Shown piece by piece: positions 26,643 through 35,656 of a stretch of 64,000 nt of DNA. Each line of letters begins with the position of its first letter. The stretch's first letter is position 1. The notes under the pieces are model-generated. The model was given only the letters and a program-made list of their open reading frames with translations, made no database searches and was not told the origin of the DNA. Position numbers and translations under genes: made by a program. Origin of the DNA: Leisingera sp. S132 (lineage in GTDB: Bacteria > Pseudomonadota > Alphaproteobacteria > Rhodobacterales > Rhodobacteraceae); the NCBI RefSeq assembly GCF_025144465.1, contig NZ_CP083553.1:1424001-1488000 (forward strand), written 5' to 3'.

Positions 26643-27827
26643 TCACGCAAACTCTTTGGACAGGGTATTGAACCCGGTTTCGATGGCTGACGCAGCTTTG
26701 ACGAGGTTCTCTCCGCCGGATGCAATGCTGGTGACAGCGGTGCTGAGTCCCAAGCTGCCGACCCAGATGACCCATTTGGCCCATACGGGATCCTTGTGGC
26801 GCAGGGCGTCGACAGCCTTTTGCGAGTTGTCGCGGAATTTCTCGGCCGGCTTGATGCTGACGTGATAGGCTTCGATGCTCTTGATCAGCTTGGCGGTTTC
26901 CTTGCGGGTGGCTTCCATTGCAGCAAACAGCCCGTCCAGCTTTTTGCTCTTGTAGCCCCGGTCCTTTGCCATCTTGCCAAGCTTTTTCTCGATCTCCTTG
27001 TCGAGCTTGCTCTGCTTGTCCAGGAGCTTGTTCAGCTCCTTGCCGAGAGCCGCGATTTCCAGATCAATGTTCTTGAGCTTGGCCTTGTAGGTTTCCAGAT
27101 GCTTGTCGACCCGGTTGAAACCCGCGGTTTCGATCATCAGGAAGTCAGCCAAAAACTCCTTGCCGATTTCCTTGGCTTTCACCTTGGCCTTGGACTGCTT
27201 CTCATAGGCGGAAACCAGTTGTTTCAGCGCCTTTTCAAGCTCGCCATGGATCTTGACGATGTCGGACGTCACCTTTTGAACGGCCCGCGCCACTGACACG
27301 ATGCTTTGCGCAATGCCATAAATGCTGGCGGCAATGGAAACGCCGCCGGTCACCGCGCCAGCCGCAAGCGAGGCGGTGGAGCCAATGGCGCAGGCGCTGC
27401 CAAGCACAATCGCGCTGACCACCTTGATGCGGTACTTCTTGCGGTCCTTGTTGGCCTGTTTCCACTTGTCGAAATGCTTGGTCGCAACCTGCTCAATCGA
27501 CTTTTCGTACTTGGCAAAGATCTTTTGAATGTCGGCGTCCAGCTCTTTGCATTCTTTATCGCTCAGCGGCATTACGGAGCCCAGGTTGTTGGCTGCATCG
27601 ACCCGCAGGCAGCACTCGTTCAGAAGCTTTTTGTATTCCTTGGTGGCATCATCATAAAGCTTGGCAACGAAGCGGGCGTCGGTGTCGAGTTCGGCTGCCA
27701 CCTTTTTGTCCACTTCCACAGTGGCGGCGAAGTTCATGTTGCCGAGCTGGACAAATTTGGGTTTGACCTTCTTGGTGACCTCGTTCTTGACGTCTGCCTT
27801 GATGATGGTGAGTTTTTCGGTCGCCAT
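26643..27827 (-). CDS. Lysine-rich helical protein resembling alpha-pore-forming toxins
   Basis: A 394-residue protein of unrecognised family, almost wholly predicted alpha-helical and very rich in Lys. Residues 40-130 form charged helices. Residues 135-182 are an uninterrupted hydrophobic, Gly/Ala/Ser-rich stretch that reads as a helical hairpin (IVLGSACAIGSTASLAAG, then GGVSIAASIYGIAQSIV). Residues 185-345 are long heptad-like helices, and residues 349-370 are a second short hydrophobic segment. This long-helix, hydrophobic-tongue, long-helix layout is that of ClyA/HBL/XaxAB-type toxins. No signal peptide is seen. Start at MATEKLTII has AGAGG upstream. Similarity is structural inference only; a cytoplasmic structural protein is an alternative. 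Confidence 0.6.
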   Translation of the reverse strand: MATEKLTIIKADVKNEVTKKVKPKFVQLGNMNFAATVEVDKKVAAELDTDARFVAKLYDDATKEYKKLLNECCLRVDAANNLGSVMPLSDKECKELDADIQKIFAKYEKSIEQVATKHFDKWKQANKDRKKYRIKVVSAIVLGSACAIGSTASLAAGAVTGGVSIAASIYGIAQSIVSVARAVQKVTSDIVKIHGELEKALKQLVSAYEKQSKAKVKAKEIGKEFLADFLMIETAGFNRVDKHLETYKAKLKNIDLEIAALGKELNKLLDKQSKLDKEIEKKLGKMAKDRGYKSKKLDGLFAAMEATRKETAKLIKSIEAYHVSIKPAEKFRDNSQKAVDALRHKDPVWAKWVIWVGSLGLSTAVTSIASGGENLVKAASAIETGFNTLSKEFA

Positions 27828-28070
27828 AAATGTCGTGCCTCTAAGAATGTTTCTGGCGCGGGCAGGTTCTGGAAACAGAATCAAAGTCGCTATGGAACAA
27901 AGGGGTGGAACCGCCCAAGGCCACTTTACCGGGCTGTGGTGGTTATGAAAGCAAAAGCTGGGCGTGATATGAAGGCGGGCTTAACCGGTGCGCGCGGAGG
28001 TACGTATGACAGTCAAGCAATGCCCTGCTGGCACAAGAATTGATGCTTCTGGTGAAAAAGGCGGTGTTTC

Positions 28071-28146
28071 TGGTAGGCCCGGCAGGATTCGAACCTGCAA
28101 CCAAAGCGTTATGAGCGCTCTGCTCTAACCGTTGAGCTACAGGCCC
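28071..28146 (-). tRNA. tRNA-Ile (CAT anticodon, lysidine type)
   Basis: A 76-nt gene with encoded CCA. The anticodon loop is CTCATAA within the stem AGCGC/GCGTT-like arm, followed by TTTGGTTGCAGGTTCGAATCC. The overall sequence matches the alphaproteobacterial tRNA-Ile2 pattern (CAU modified to LAU by TilS) rather than elongator or initiator tRNA-Met. The gene would often be labelled tRNA-Met from the anticodon alone. Confidence 0.88.
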
Positions 28147-28183
28147 GCCATGGATTTGTGGTTAGGAAAAGAGGCAGGCAAGG

Positions 28184-29119
28184 TCAAGCGGTGATTGCAG
28201 AGACTGCTGGCGTTTCCGCCAGTGGACGCTTGTGCAGGGCTTCCAGGCAGGCAACCGTGTGTTCGATCGTCAGGTCCCGGCGGCGGTCCGGCGTGCGGCG
28301 GGACGGGTAGACGGCAAACACGTCCTTGAGCGGTGCTTCATACCCGGGCAGCACCTGTTCAAATTCGCCGCTGGCCAGCTGGTCCTCGACCATGAAGCGG
28401 GGCGCACGGGTGTAGCCGGAGCCGCTGCTGACGGCGCGCATGATCAGATCGGGGTCATCGGCGGTGAAACCCACCTGCACCGGTGCGGGAAATTCCTGCC
28501 CGCCGCGGCGCAAGGGGAAGAAGCCGCGGGTCTGGTCCTCGTGGTGCTGGATGAACTTGAGCCGCTTCAGCTCCTCTGGCGTTTGCGGCCGGCCCTCGCG
28601 GTCCAGATAGTCCGGGGTGGCAAACAGCACGGTTTCCAGGGTGGAGATCTTGCGTCCGAACCCATCGGTATCGCCCAGCTGCCCGGTGCGGATCGCCAGA
28701 TCATACCCTTCGCGCACGACATCGACCAGCCGGTCCTCCAGCCGCATCACAATGTTCAGGTCCGGGTGCTCACGGTTGAGATCCAGCAGCATCGGCCCGA
28801 TCACGCTGCGGCCCAGAAAGGAGTTCACGCTGATGCGGAATGTGCCGGAGACGCTGCCTTCCAGCGAGTCCACTTCTGCTGTCATGCGGTTGTAGCCGCT
28901 TAGCAAAGCTTGCGCGTGTCTGTAAACCAGGCCGCCTGCGCGGGTTGCATGGATGCCTTTTGCCGTGCGGTGCAGCAATTGCTGGCCGATCTGGGCCTCA
29001 AGCTGCTTGATCTGCTGGCTGACCGCTGATTGGGTGATGCCGCGGCGCTGGGCGGCCCGGTTCAGGCTGCCTTCGTCCAGCGCAATGGTGAAAGTCTCCA
29101 GCAGTGTCAGCTTGTCCAT
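28184..29119 (-). CDS. LysR-family transcriptional regulator
   Basis: A 311-residue regulator with an N-terminal winged helix (LTLLETFTIALDEGSLNRAAQRRGITQSAVSQQ region, split here at residues 4-36) and a LysR substrate-binding domain (about residues 90-290). It is divergent from the Tat-exported metallo-hydrolase at 29239, the classic layout for a LysR activator and its target. Confidence 0.93.
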   Translation of the reverse strand: MDKLTLLETFTIALDEGSLNRAAQRRGITQSAVSQQIKQLEAQIGQQLLHRTAKGIHATRAGGLVYRHAQALLSGYNRMTAEVDSLEGSVSGTFRISVNSFLGRSVIGPMLLDLNREHPDLNIVMRLEDRLVDVVREGYDLAIRTGQLGDTDGFGRKISTLETVLFATPDYLDREGRPQTPEELKRLKFIQHHEDQTRGFFPLRRGGQEFPAPVQVGFTADDPDLIMRAVSSGSGYTRAPRFMVEDQLASGEFEQVLPGYEAPLKDVFAVYPSRRTPDRRRDLTIEHTVACLEALHKRPLAETPAVSAITA

Positions 29120-29238
29120 GGGCCGCCTATAAGAATTGCTAATAACCGTTATCGGTGCTGGCGGGCTGCAAGCTGGGAAATCGCCGGCTTAAGTCCGGTG
29201 CACAGGACTATTCCTGAAAACAGATATTGGAGTTTCTT

Positions 29239-30219
29239 ATGACAATCAATCGCAGGGCTTTTCTGGGCGGGCTGGCAGCGGCCCCAGCGGCGGCGCTGGC
29301 TTCCGGGCTTGCTGGCAGCAATTGGGCTTGGGCGGCTGAAGGCACAGCGGCCGCTTCTCCGGTCATTCACGCCTTCACGATTGGGGATGCCAGGATTACC
29401 GTGCTGCTGGATGGCCACCTGCCGCTCGGCACCCAATTGTTCAACGGCTTTGATCCTGCCAAGGCTGATACAGTTCTCGCCCAGGGGTTGCACCGGCTGC
29501 AGGACGATGCGCTGCAAATTCCGGTCAACGGCTACCTGGTGGAGCGAGGCGGAAAGAAGCTGCTGATCGACACCGGCACCGCCCAGCTGATGGGGCCGGG
29601 CCTGGGGGCGCTGGGCGCCGGGTTGGCAGCAGCGGGCGTTGCTCCGGAGAGTATTGATACCGTTCTCTTGACCCATATTCACCCGGATCATTCCGGCGGG
29701 CTGATCACGCCGGACGGCGGTGCGGCCTTTGCCAATGCCGAGCTGGTGGTGGCGCAGCGGGAATGGGACTTTTGGCATGATGATGCCATCATGGCTGGCG
29801 TGCCTGAGGGGAGCCGTGGTTTCTTTGACATGGCCCGCCGCTCTGTCGCACCCTATTCGGACCGGCTGCAACTGCTGCAGGGCGAGGGCGAGGCGGCACC
29901 CGGTTTCACCGCGCTGGAACTGCCGGGCCATACACCGGGCCACACCGGGTTCATGCTGGATGCAGGCGGCGAGGGGCTGCTGTTCTGGGGCGACCTGATC
30001 CACAGCGCCGCACTGCAGTTTGCGCTGCCGGACTGGACCATCGCCTTTGACAACGACCCGGCCCTGACCGCGCAAACACGTCGCAAGATGATGGACCGGG
30101 CAGCGGCGGACAATCTGCTGGTCACCGGCGCGCATTTGGACTTCCCGGCGCTGGGCCGCGTTCTGCGGCAGGGCGATGCCTTCGCCTATCAGGCAGCGCC
30201 CTGGCAATTTGGCATCTGA
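29239..30219 (+). CDS. Tat-exported MBL-fold metallo-hydrolase
   Basis: A 326-residue protein starting MTINRRAFLGGLAAAPAAA, a twin-arginine signal peptide, so it is folded before export to the periplasm. The MBL zinc motif is HIHPDHSGG near residue 145, followed by PGHTPGHTGF, WGDLIHS and a late GAHLDFP. The motif and the loop between strands resemble the AttM/AiiA-like and methyl-parathion-hydrolase-like branches, but the substrate cannot be read from the sequence. GGAG lies eight bases upstream. LysR control is likely from the divergent arrangement. Confidence 0.88.
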   Translation: MTINRRAFLGGLAAAPAAALASGLAGSNWAWAAEGTAAASPVIHAFTIGDARITVLLDGHLPLGTQLFNGFDPAKADTVLAQGLHRLQDDALQIPVNGYLVERGGKKLLIDTGTAQLMGPGLGALGAGLAAAGVAPESIDTVLLTHIHPDHSGGLITPDGGAAFANAELVVAQREWDFWHDDAIMAGVPEGSRGFFDMARRSVAPYSDRLQLLQGEGEAAPGFTALELPGHTPGHTGFMLDAGGEGLLFWGDLIHSAALQFALPDWTIAFDNDPALTAQTRRKMMDRAAADNLLVTGAHLDFPALGRVLRQGDAFAYQAAPWQFGI

Positions 30220-30343
30220 GACCGGCATTTTTGTTGTGAAAACTGCTCTGCTGCGCTGTCGGGGATGGCGCAGCAGATTCCCTAGTTCCCTTCTGATGCG
30301 CCTTGCGCTAAAGGCTGCGCAACCGATTTGAAGGAGCCATGTG

Positions 30344-31390
30344 ATGACCAGCGGCAAGAACGGCCTGACCTATGCAGATGCAGGTGTGGACATTGATGCG
30401 GGCAACGCCCTGGTTGACCGGATCAAGCCGGCCGCCAAGCGCACCAACCGCCCCGGCGTGGCCAGCGGGCTGGGCGGTTTTGGCGCGCTGTTTGATCTGA
30501 AGGCTGCGGGCTACAGCGACCCGATCCTTGTGGGTGCCACTGACGGTGTCGGCACCAAACTGCGGATCGCCATCGACACCGGTGTGGTGGACGGTGTTGG
30601 CATCGACCTGGTGGCGATGTGCGTCAATGACCTGGTCTGCCAGGGTGCCGAGCCGCTGTTCTTCCTTGACTATTTCGCAACCGGCAAGCTGGAAACAGAC
30701 GTCGCGGCCCGCATCATCGAAGGTATCGCCGAGGGCTGCGTGCGCTCCGGCTGTGCGCTGATCGGGGGGGAGACCGCGGAAATGCCGGGCATGTACCCGG
30801 AAGGCGACTTCGACCTCGCAGGCTTTGCCGTGGGCGCCATGGAGCGCGGCACTGCGCTGCCCGAAGGTGTGCAGGAGGGCGACGTGCTGCTGGGCCTGGC
30901 ATCCGACGGCGTGCACTCCAACGGCTATTCGCTGGTGCGCAAGCTGGTCGAGGTTTCGGGCCTGGGCTGGGAGGCAGACTGCCCGTTTGGCGAAGGTTCC
31001 TTGGGCGCGGCTCTGCTGACCCCGACACGTCTGTATGTGAAACAGTGCCTGGCCGCGGTGCGGGCAGGCGGCGTGCATGCCCTGGCGCATATCACCGGCG
31101 GCGGCTTGACTGAAAACCTGCCGCGGGTTTTGCCTGAGGATCTGGGTGCCGACATCGACCTGAACGCCTGGGACCTGCCGCCCGTGTTCAAATGGATGTC
31201 CGAGACCGGCGGCATTGCCGAGGCGGAAATGCTGAAGACCTTCAACTGCGGCATTGGCATGATCCTGTCGGTTTCCGCGGACCGCGCAGATGAACTGGTC
31301 AAGGTGCTGGAAGCAGAGGGCGAGACCGTCGCCCGCCTCGGCACCGTCACCGCCGGTGCTGGCATGCGCTACGCGGGCAAGCTGCTGTGA
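30344..31390 (+). CDS. purM: Phosphoribosylformylglycinamidine cyclo-ligase
   Basis: A 348-residue AIR synthetase, the fifth step of purine synthesis, which closes the imidazole ring using ATP. Family motifs are [50 protein letters not shown] and [14 protein letters not shown]. The ATG at 30344 is chosen because AAGGAG lies seven bases before it, whereas a GTG three bases earlier is too close. The stop overlaps the purN GTG. Confidence 0.97.
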   Translation: MTSGKNGLTYADAGVDIDAGNALVDRIKPAAKRTNRPGVASGLGGFGALFDLKAAGYSDPILVGATDGVGTKLRIAIDTGVVDGVGIDLVAMCVNDLVCQGAEPLFFLDYFATGKLETDVAARIIEGIAEGCVRSGCALIGGETAEMPGMYPEGDFDLAGFAVGAMERGTALPEGVQEGDVLLGLASDGVHSNGYSLVRKLVEVSGLGWEADCPFGEGSLGAALLTPTRLYVKQCLAAVRAGGVHALAHITGGGLTENLPRVLPEDLGADIDLNAWDLPPVFKWMSETGGIAEAEMLKTFNCGIGMILSVSADRADELVKVLEAEGETVARLGTVTAGAGMRYAGKLL

Positions 31391-31983
31391 GCCACAAACG
31401 GGTTGCCATTCTGATTTCCGGCGGCGGCTCCAACATGGTGTCGCTGCTGGAGAGCATGACCGGCGATCATCCGGCGCGTCCCTGCCTGGTTTTGTCCAAC
31501 AACGCCGATGCCGGCGGGCTGGCCAAGGCCGCTGCGGCTGGTGTTGCAACTGCTGTGGTGGATCACCGTCCGTTCAAGGGCGACCGCGAGGCGTTTGAGG
31601 CTGATCTGGTAAAGCCCATCTTTGATGCCGGTGCGGACATCGTCTGCCTGGCCGGCTTCATGCGCGTGCTGACCGCAGGATTCGTCTCGCAATTCGAGGG
31701 GCGGATGCTGAACATCCACCCCTCCTTGCTGCCGAAATACAAGGGGCTGCACACCCATGCCCGCGCGCTGGAAGCGGGCGACGCAGAGCATGGCTGCACC
31801 GTTCATGAAGTGACACCGCTGCTGGATGACGGCCCGATCCTGGGCCAGGCGCGGGTGCCGGTGCTGGAAGGTGATACACCGGACGCGCTGGCCGCGCGGG
31901 TACTGGAGCAGGAGCATAAGCTCTATCCGGCGGTGCTGCGCCGCTTTGCCGCGGGTGACAAGACGCCGGTGCAGCTGCCTTAA
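31387..31983 (+). CDS. purN: Phosphoribosylglycinamide formyltransferase
   Basis: A 198-residue GAR transformylase that uses 10-formyl-tetrahydrofolate. It shows [14 protein letters not shown] at the N-terminus, the catalytic [16 protein letters not shown] block with its Asn and His, and [13 protein letters not shown] with the essential Asp. Translation starts at a GTG that overlaps the purM stop (GTGA), which gives tight coupling. Confidence 0.97.
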   Translation: MSHKRVAILISGGGSNMVSLLESMTGDHPARPCLVLSNNADAGGLAKAAAAGVATAVVDHRPFKGDREAFEADLVKPIFDAGADIVCLAGFMRVLTAGFVSQFEGRMLNIHPSLLPKYKGLHTHARALEAGDAEHGCTVHEVTPLLDDGPILGQARVPVLEGDTPDALAARVLEQEHKLYPAVLRRFAAGDKTPVQLP

Positions 31984-32165
31984 CGGGTTTCCTGCACGGC
32001 CGCGCTGTTTCCGCGCCAATCCAGCTGTTCGGCCTGCTGTTCCGGCGCCATCAGTGCGGGCAGGCCGATCAGCACCAGCAGCAATGCTGCCGCAAGCACC
32101 GGAATCAATCCTCGGGACAGCGTGAAACCACCGGTTTTGGCGGGGGAAAGATCAAGTATGGTCAT
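31980..32165 (-). CDS. Small single-pass membrane protein
   Basis: A 61-residue protein with one membrane helix (about residues 20-41, LIPVLAAALLLVLIGLPAL). GTCCTCCTG on the plus strand gives a good AGGAGGAC ribosome-binding site before the ATG. It overlaps the 3' end of purN on the opposite strand. The family is not recognised. Confidence 0.55.
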   Translation of the reverse strand: MTILDLSPAKTGGFTLSRGLIPVLAAALLLVLIGLPALMAPEQQAEQLDWRGNSAAVQETR

Positions 32166-32396
32166 CGTTTGTCCTCCTGTGACGGGTGTATCCCCAATCT
32201 AGGAGCACGTTACGCATTATGAAAATGAATGTTTGGCGTCAGTATGATCACAAATTCTGAACGCATGCGGCGCCCGTGTGCCGGCGGCCACAGGGCCGCT
32301 GGCAGAAATCTCTGCCCGGCCTTGCACCTGTTTGCATTGGCCGGGACAAGCGCGTATCACGGCCCGGTCTTACTGATAATGAAAAAGCCGTAATTG

Positions 32397-33554
32397 ATGA
32401 AAACTCTGACCTCTACCGAAGAACTGCAGGCCTTCTGCGAAGCTGCAGCGCAGCACGCCTATGTCACGGTGGATACCGAGTTTCTGCGCGAACGGACCTA
32501 TTATTCCAAGCTCTGCCTGATCCAGCTGGCCTATGCCGGGGACGGGGAGAACGATGCGGTTCTGGTTGATCCGCTGGCCGATGGCATCTCGCTGGAGCCG
32601 CTTTATGCACTGTTCCGCAACGAGAATGTGGTCAAGGTGTTTCATGCCGCGCGTCAGGATCTGGAAATCTTCTGGGTCGACGCGCAGGTCTTTCCCAAGC
32701 CGCTGTTTGACACCCAGGTTGCGGCGATGGTCTGCGGCTTTGGCGAGCAGGCCGGCTATGAAACGCTGGTGCGCAAGATCGTTAAGCAGGGGCTGGACAA
32801 GACCTCGCGCTTTACCGACTGGTCGCGCCGCCCGCTGAGCGACGCGCAGAAAACCTATGCGCTGGCGGATGTGACCCACCTGCGCAAGATCTATGAGTTC
32901 CTGGCGGCTGAGCTTAAGAAGAGCGGCCGCGCCCATTGGGTGACCGAGGAGCTGCAGGTGCTGACCGATCCGGGCACCTATGACATCAAGCCGGAAGACG
33001 CCTGGAAACGGGTGAAGACCCGCACCAATTCCAGCAAGTTCCTGGCCGTTGTACGTGAGCTGGCAGCCTTTCGCGAAACCTATGCCCAGTCCAACAACGT
33101 GCCGCGCAACAGGGTCTTCAAGGATGATGCGCTGGTGGAGCTGGCCTCGACCAAGCCGCGCAATCCGGGGGATCTTGGCGGCTCCCGGCTGCTGCTGCGC
33201 GAGGCCCGCAAGGGCGCGATCGCCGAAGGCATTCTGGAGGCCGTGGCCAAGGGCGTTGCCTGCCCTGCTGAAAAGCATCCCAAGATCGACCGCAGCAAGG
33301 AGAAACTGCAGGTGAACCCGGCACTTGCCGATCTGCTGCGGGTGCTGCTGAAAGCCAAAACCGAGGCGGAGGGTGTGGCGGCCAAGCTGATCGCGCCCAG
33401 TGCGGATCTGGACGCAATTGCAGCGGGCCTGCGCGATGTGCCGGCCCTCAGCGGCTGGCGGCGTGAGGTCTTCGGTGAAGACGCGCTGCGTCTGTGTGAT
33501 GGCAAGATCGGACTGGCAGCAAAGGGTCAGGACGTGAAGGTGGTTGAGCTGTAG
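32397..33554 (+). CDS. rnd: Ribonuclease D
   Basis: A 385-residue 3'-5' exoribonuclease for tRNA maturation. DEDD-type exonuclease motifs are visible: DTEFLRERTYY near residue 25, VFHAARQDLEIF near 80 and the final YALADVTHLRKIY near 155. An HRDC domain follows around residues 205-285. The ATG at 32397 is preferred to a TTG immediately before it. An IS110-family element lies directly downstream. Confidence 0.95.
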   Translation: MKTLTSTEELQAFCEAAAQHAYVTVDTEFLRERTYYSKLCLIQLAYAGDGENDAVLVDPLADGISLEPLYALFRNENVVKVFHAARQDLEIFWVDAQVFPKPLFDTQVAAMVCGFGEQAGYETLVRKIVKQGLDKTSRFTDWSRRPLSDAQKTYALADVTHLRKIYEFLAAELKKSGRAHWVTEELQVLTDPGTYDIKPEDAWKRVKTRTNSSKFLAVVRELAAFRETYAQSNNVPRNRVFKDDALVELASTKPRNPGDLGGSRLLLREARKGAIAEGILEAVAKGVACPAEKHPKIDRSKEKLQVNPALADLLRVLLKAKTEAEGVAAKLIAPSADLDAIAAGLRDVPALSGWRREVFGEDALRLCDGKIGLAAKGQDVKVVEL

Positions 33555-34840
33555 TTTCCCAGTCTGGTGACAGTATTGTAAAAGAAAGATGGGATGATTA
33601 GGGCTTCCTCGCTACGTCTCGGAGGGTGGCAGATCGTCGGCTATGCAGGCAAGCTCCTGATGACAACATCACGGAGGTATAGTTATGGATCTGTTTGTTG
33701 GCTTGGATGTGTCGCTTCGCTCGACCAGCGTTTGCATCCTGGATGGGGCAGGGGAACTGGTTAAGGAAGCGAAGGTGGAAAGTGAACCGGCCTCAATCGC
33801 TGCATTGCTTGAAAAATTTGCAGGCTGCTACCGGCGGGTTGGTCTCGAAGCCGGCCCGCTGTCCCAATGGCTTTACAGCGGGCTGGCGTCGGCAGGCTAC
33901 CCAGTGACCTGTGTGGAAGCACGGCACATGCGGGCCGCCCTTTCCGCCCGGATTAACAAAACAGACCGGAATGACGCCCGCGGCATTGCACAAATGATGC
34001 GTGTCGGTCTCTTTCGCCCGGTGCACGTAAAGACCGAGCGCAGCCAGGAGATCCGCATGCTGCTCACGGCGCGAAAATTCCTGCAGTCAAAGATCATTGA
34101 CGCAGAGAACAATTTGCGTGGCTTGTTGCGGAATTTTGGCATGAAAGTCGGGGCCGTCACACGCGCGCAGTTTGAGAGCCGAGTCAAGGAACTGCTTGAA
34201 GCGCGCCCGCATCTTGCACTGGCTGTGACACCGCTCCTGGAGGTGCGGCGCGTACTGCGCGTTCAATATCAGCATTTGCATAAGGCGATGCATCTACTGG
34301 CGGCTGATGATCCCGTATGCAGGCTGCTCATGACCGCACCCGGCGTCGGCCCGCTGGTTGCACTAACATTCCGCACCGGCGTTGACAAAGCTGCTCGCTT
34401 CCGGCGCTCCCGCTCTGTTCCGGCCCATTTCGGCCTGACGCCGGCACGCTATCAATCCGGTGAAATTGATCACGGGCGCGGTATTTCAAAATGTGGTGAT
34501 GCCGGTGTTCGGTGGGCACTGGTGGAGGCTGCTGGTGCGATCATGCGTAGAAACACCAAAAATTCTTCTCTGAAGGCATGGGGCCTGTCAGTTGCAAAAC
34601 GCAGAGGGCGGCTCAGGGCGGTCGTTGCCGTTGCCCGGCGCCTAGCCACTATCCTGCACCGGATGTGGACCGACAACACTGAATTCCGCTGGCAGGCGCA
34701 ACCCGCCTGATGCAGCACACCAGAATTCGCGCATGACGCGCGGATAGACGTCCCGTGCAGGGACGGGTGGGCGGTAATCCCGGGGCGGGGTTGAACGCGG
34801 CTTCGGTCGCAGTCCGCAAGAAAGATTGGGATGCCTTTCC
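33555..34840 (+). mobile_element. IS110-family insertion sequence (boundaries approximate)
   Basis: A DEDD transposase gene is flanked by short noncoding ends with no inverted repeats, as expected of IS110-type elements. A related motif, AGAAAGATGGGATG on the left (33583-33596) and AGAAAGATTGGGATG on the right (34819-34833), may mark the ends. The left end begins right after the rnd stop. The 130 bases before the transposase are the place where a bridge RNA would be encoded in an IS110-group element. Confidence 0.7.
33685..34710 (+). CDS. IS110-family transposase
   Basis: A 341-residue transposase. The N-terminal RuvC-like DEDD domain shows FVGLDVSLRS (first Asp), VGLEAGPLSQW (Glu) and INKTDRNDARGIAQMM (Asp). 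The C-terminal transposase_20 domain shows LLMTAPGVGPLVALTF and SVPAHFGLTPARYQSGE, then SKCGDAGVRWALVEAA. Frame and motifs are intact, so the element may still be active. AGGTAT-rich leader with GGAGG lies 12 bases upstream. Confidence 0.95.
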   Translation: MDLFVGLDVSLRSTSVCILDGAGELVKEAKVESEPASIAALLEKFAGCYRRVGLEAGPLSQWLYSGLASAGYPVTCVEARHMRAALSARINKTDRNDARGIAQMMRVGLFRPVHVKTERSQEIRMLLTARKFLQSKIIDAENNLRGLLRNFGMKVGAVTRAQFESRVKELLEARPHLALAVTPLLEVRRVLRVQYQHLHKAMHLLAADDPVCRLLMTAPGVGPLVALTFRTGVDKAARFRRSRSVPAHFGLTPARYQSGEIDHGRGISKCGDAGVRWALVEAAGAIMRRNTKNSSLKAWGLSVAKRRGRLRAVVAVARRLATILHRMWTDNTEFRWQAQPA

Positions 34841-35656
34841 TTCCAACCCCATCATGAAGCGGCCGTGTGCCGACTTCGAAGAGAAGCAAGACCCTTGCCG
34901 GGATGGATCATCATGTCAGGCGAACACGCCCATCAAGCAGCCTCTGGGCTATAAGCTGCTTTGACGCTTAAATTTCAGCCGTCAAACTTACAGCATGCCT
35001 GCCGGTGAGGGGCACAAGGAGTCACGGAGACAGGCAACTCATTGCACGGCAAAGCGCCTTTTGCATTTCGCTGTCCCGTTAATGTCAGTTGCCTGTGTCC
35101 CATGCAAACAGCTGCTAGCCCACCAAACAGGGGGAATCTGAAGCACCCTCACAAGCTGCCGGTTGCGGAACTCTTTGCGATTATGGTTGAATGCCTTGCA
35201 GCCACATGCTTTGAAGTGCTTGTAAGCTGGTTAGCACTTGACCTTGCTGGCATGGGTCATGAAAATCACCCTCAAGCTGTCAACGCCTTGCCTGTTCAGC
35301 GTGCAATATAGTTTCAAAATGTCAAGAGTATCTTAGGTCTTTGGGTGTGGTCCTGCAGTTGCAGCACCAGTAGACCCGATGGAATTTCTGGCAGTGTATC
35401 TTCATTTGATCTGCGTATCTGGAGTAGGAAAAAGGAAGCCATTATGGCAGAAGGAGATATTTGGGTTTCGAGTGTTTTGGCCGCCTCAAGTCTTGTGCTC
35501 GAAACGGATATTGACAGGTCTGAACCGACTTGGCCGGCGGTAAAGCGTGGCGACGTAACTGCGGCAGAAGATCTACCGATCCGGGTAAATGCGACTGTCA
35601 TGGTTTGAGCAGGCCGAGTGAGGGGGACTCGTTTTTAAATTGAAGCGTTCTGGAGT
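34841..35656. other. Noncoding accessory stretch between the two IS elements
   Basis: About 800 bases with lower GC than the flanks. An imperfect inverted repeat around GACAGGCAACT (35030) and AGTTGCCTGTGTC (35088) is visible. A 54-codon frame at 35444-35608 (MAEGDIWVSSVLAAS...) has an AGGAAG site, but no family is recognised. It may be the start of a gene cut off by later rearrangement. No other convincing gene is seen. Confidence 0.4.

Noticed and set aside
28071-28146. Initiator or elongator tRNA-Met
   Set aside because: The anticodon is CAT, but the stem and variable-region sequence follow the tRNA-Ile2 pattern.
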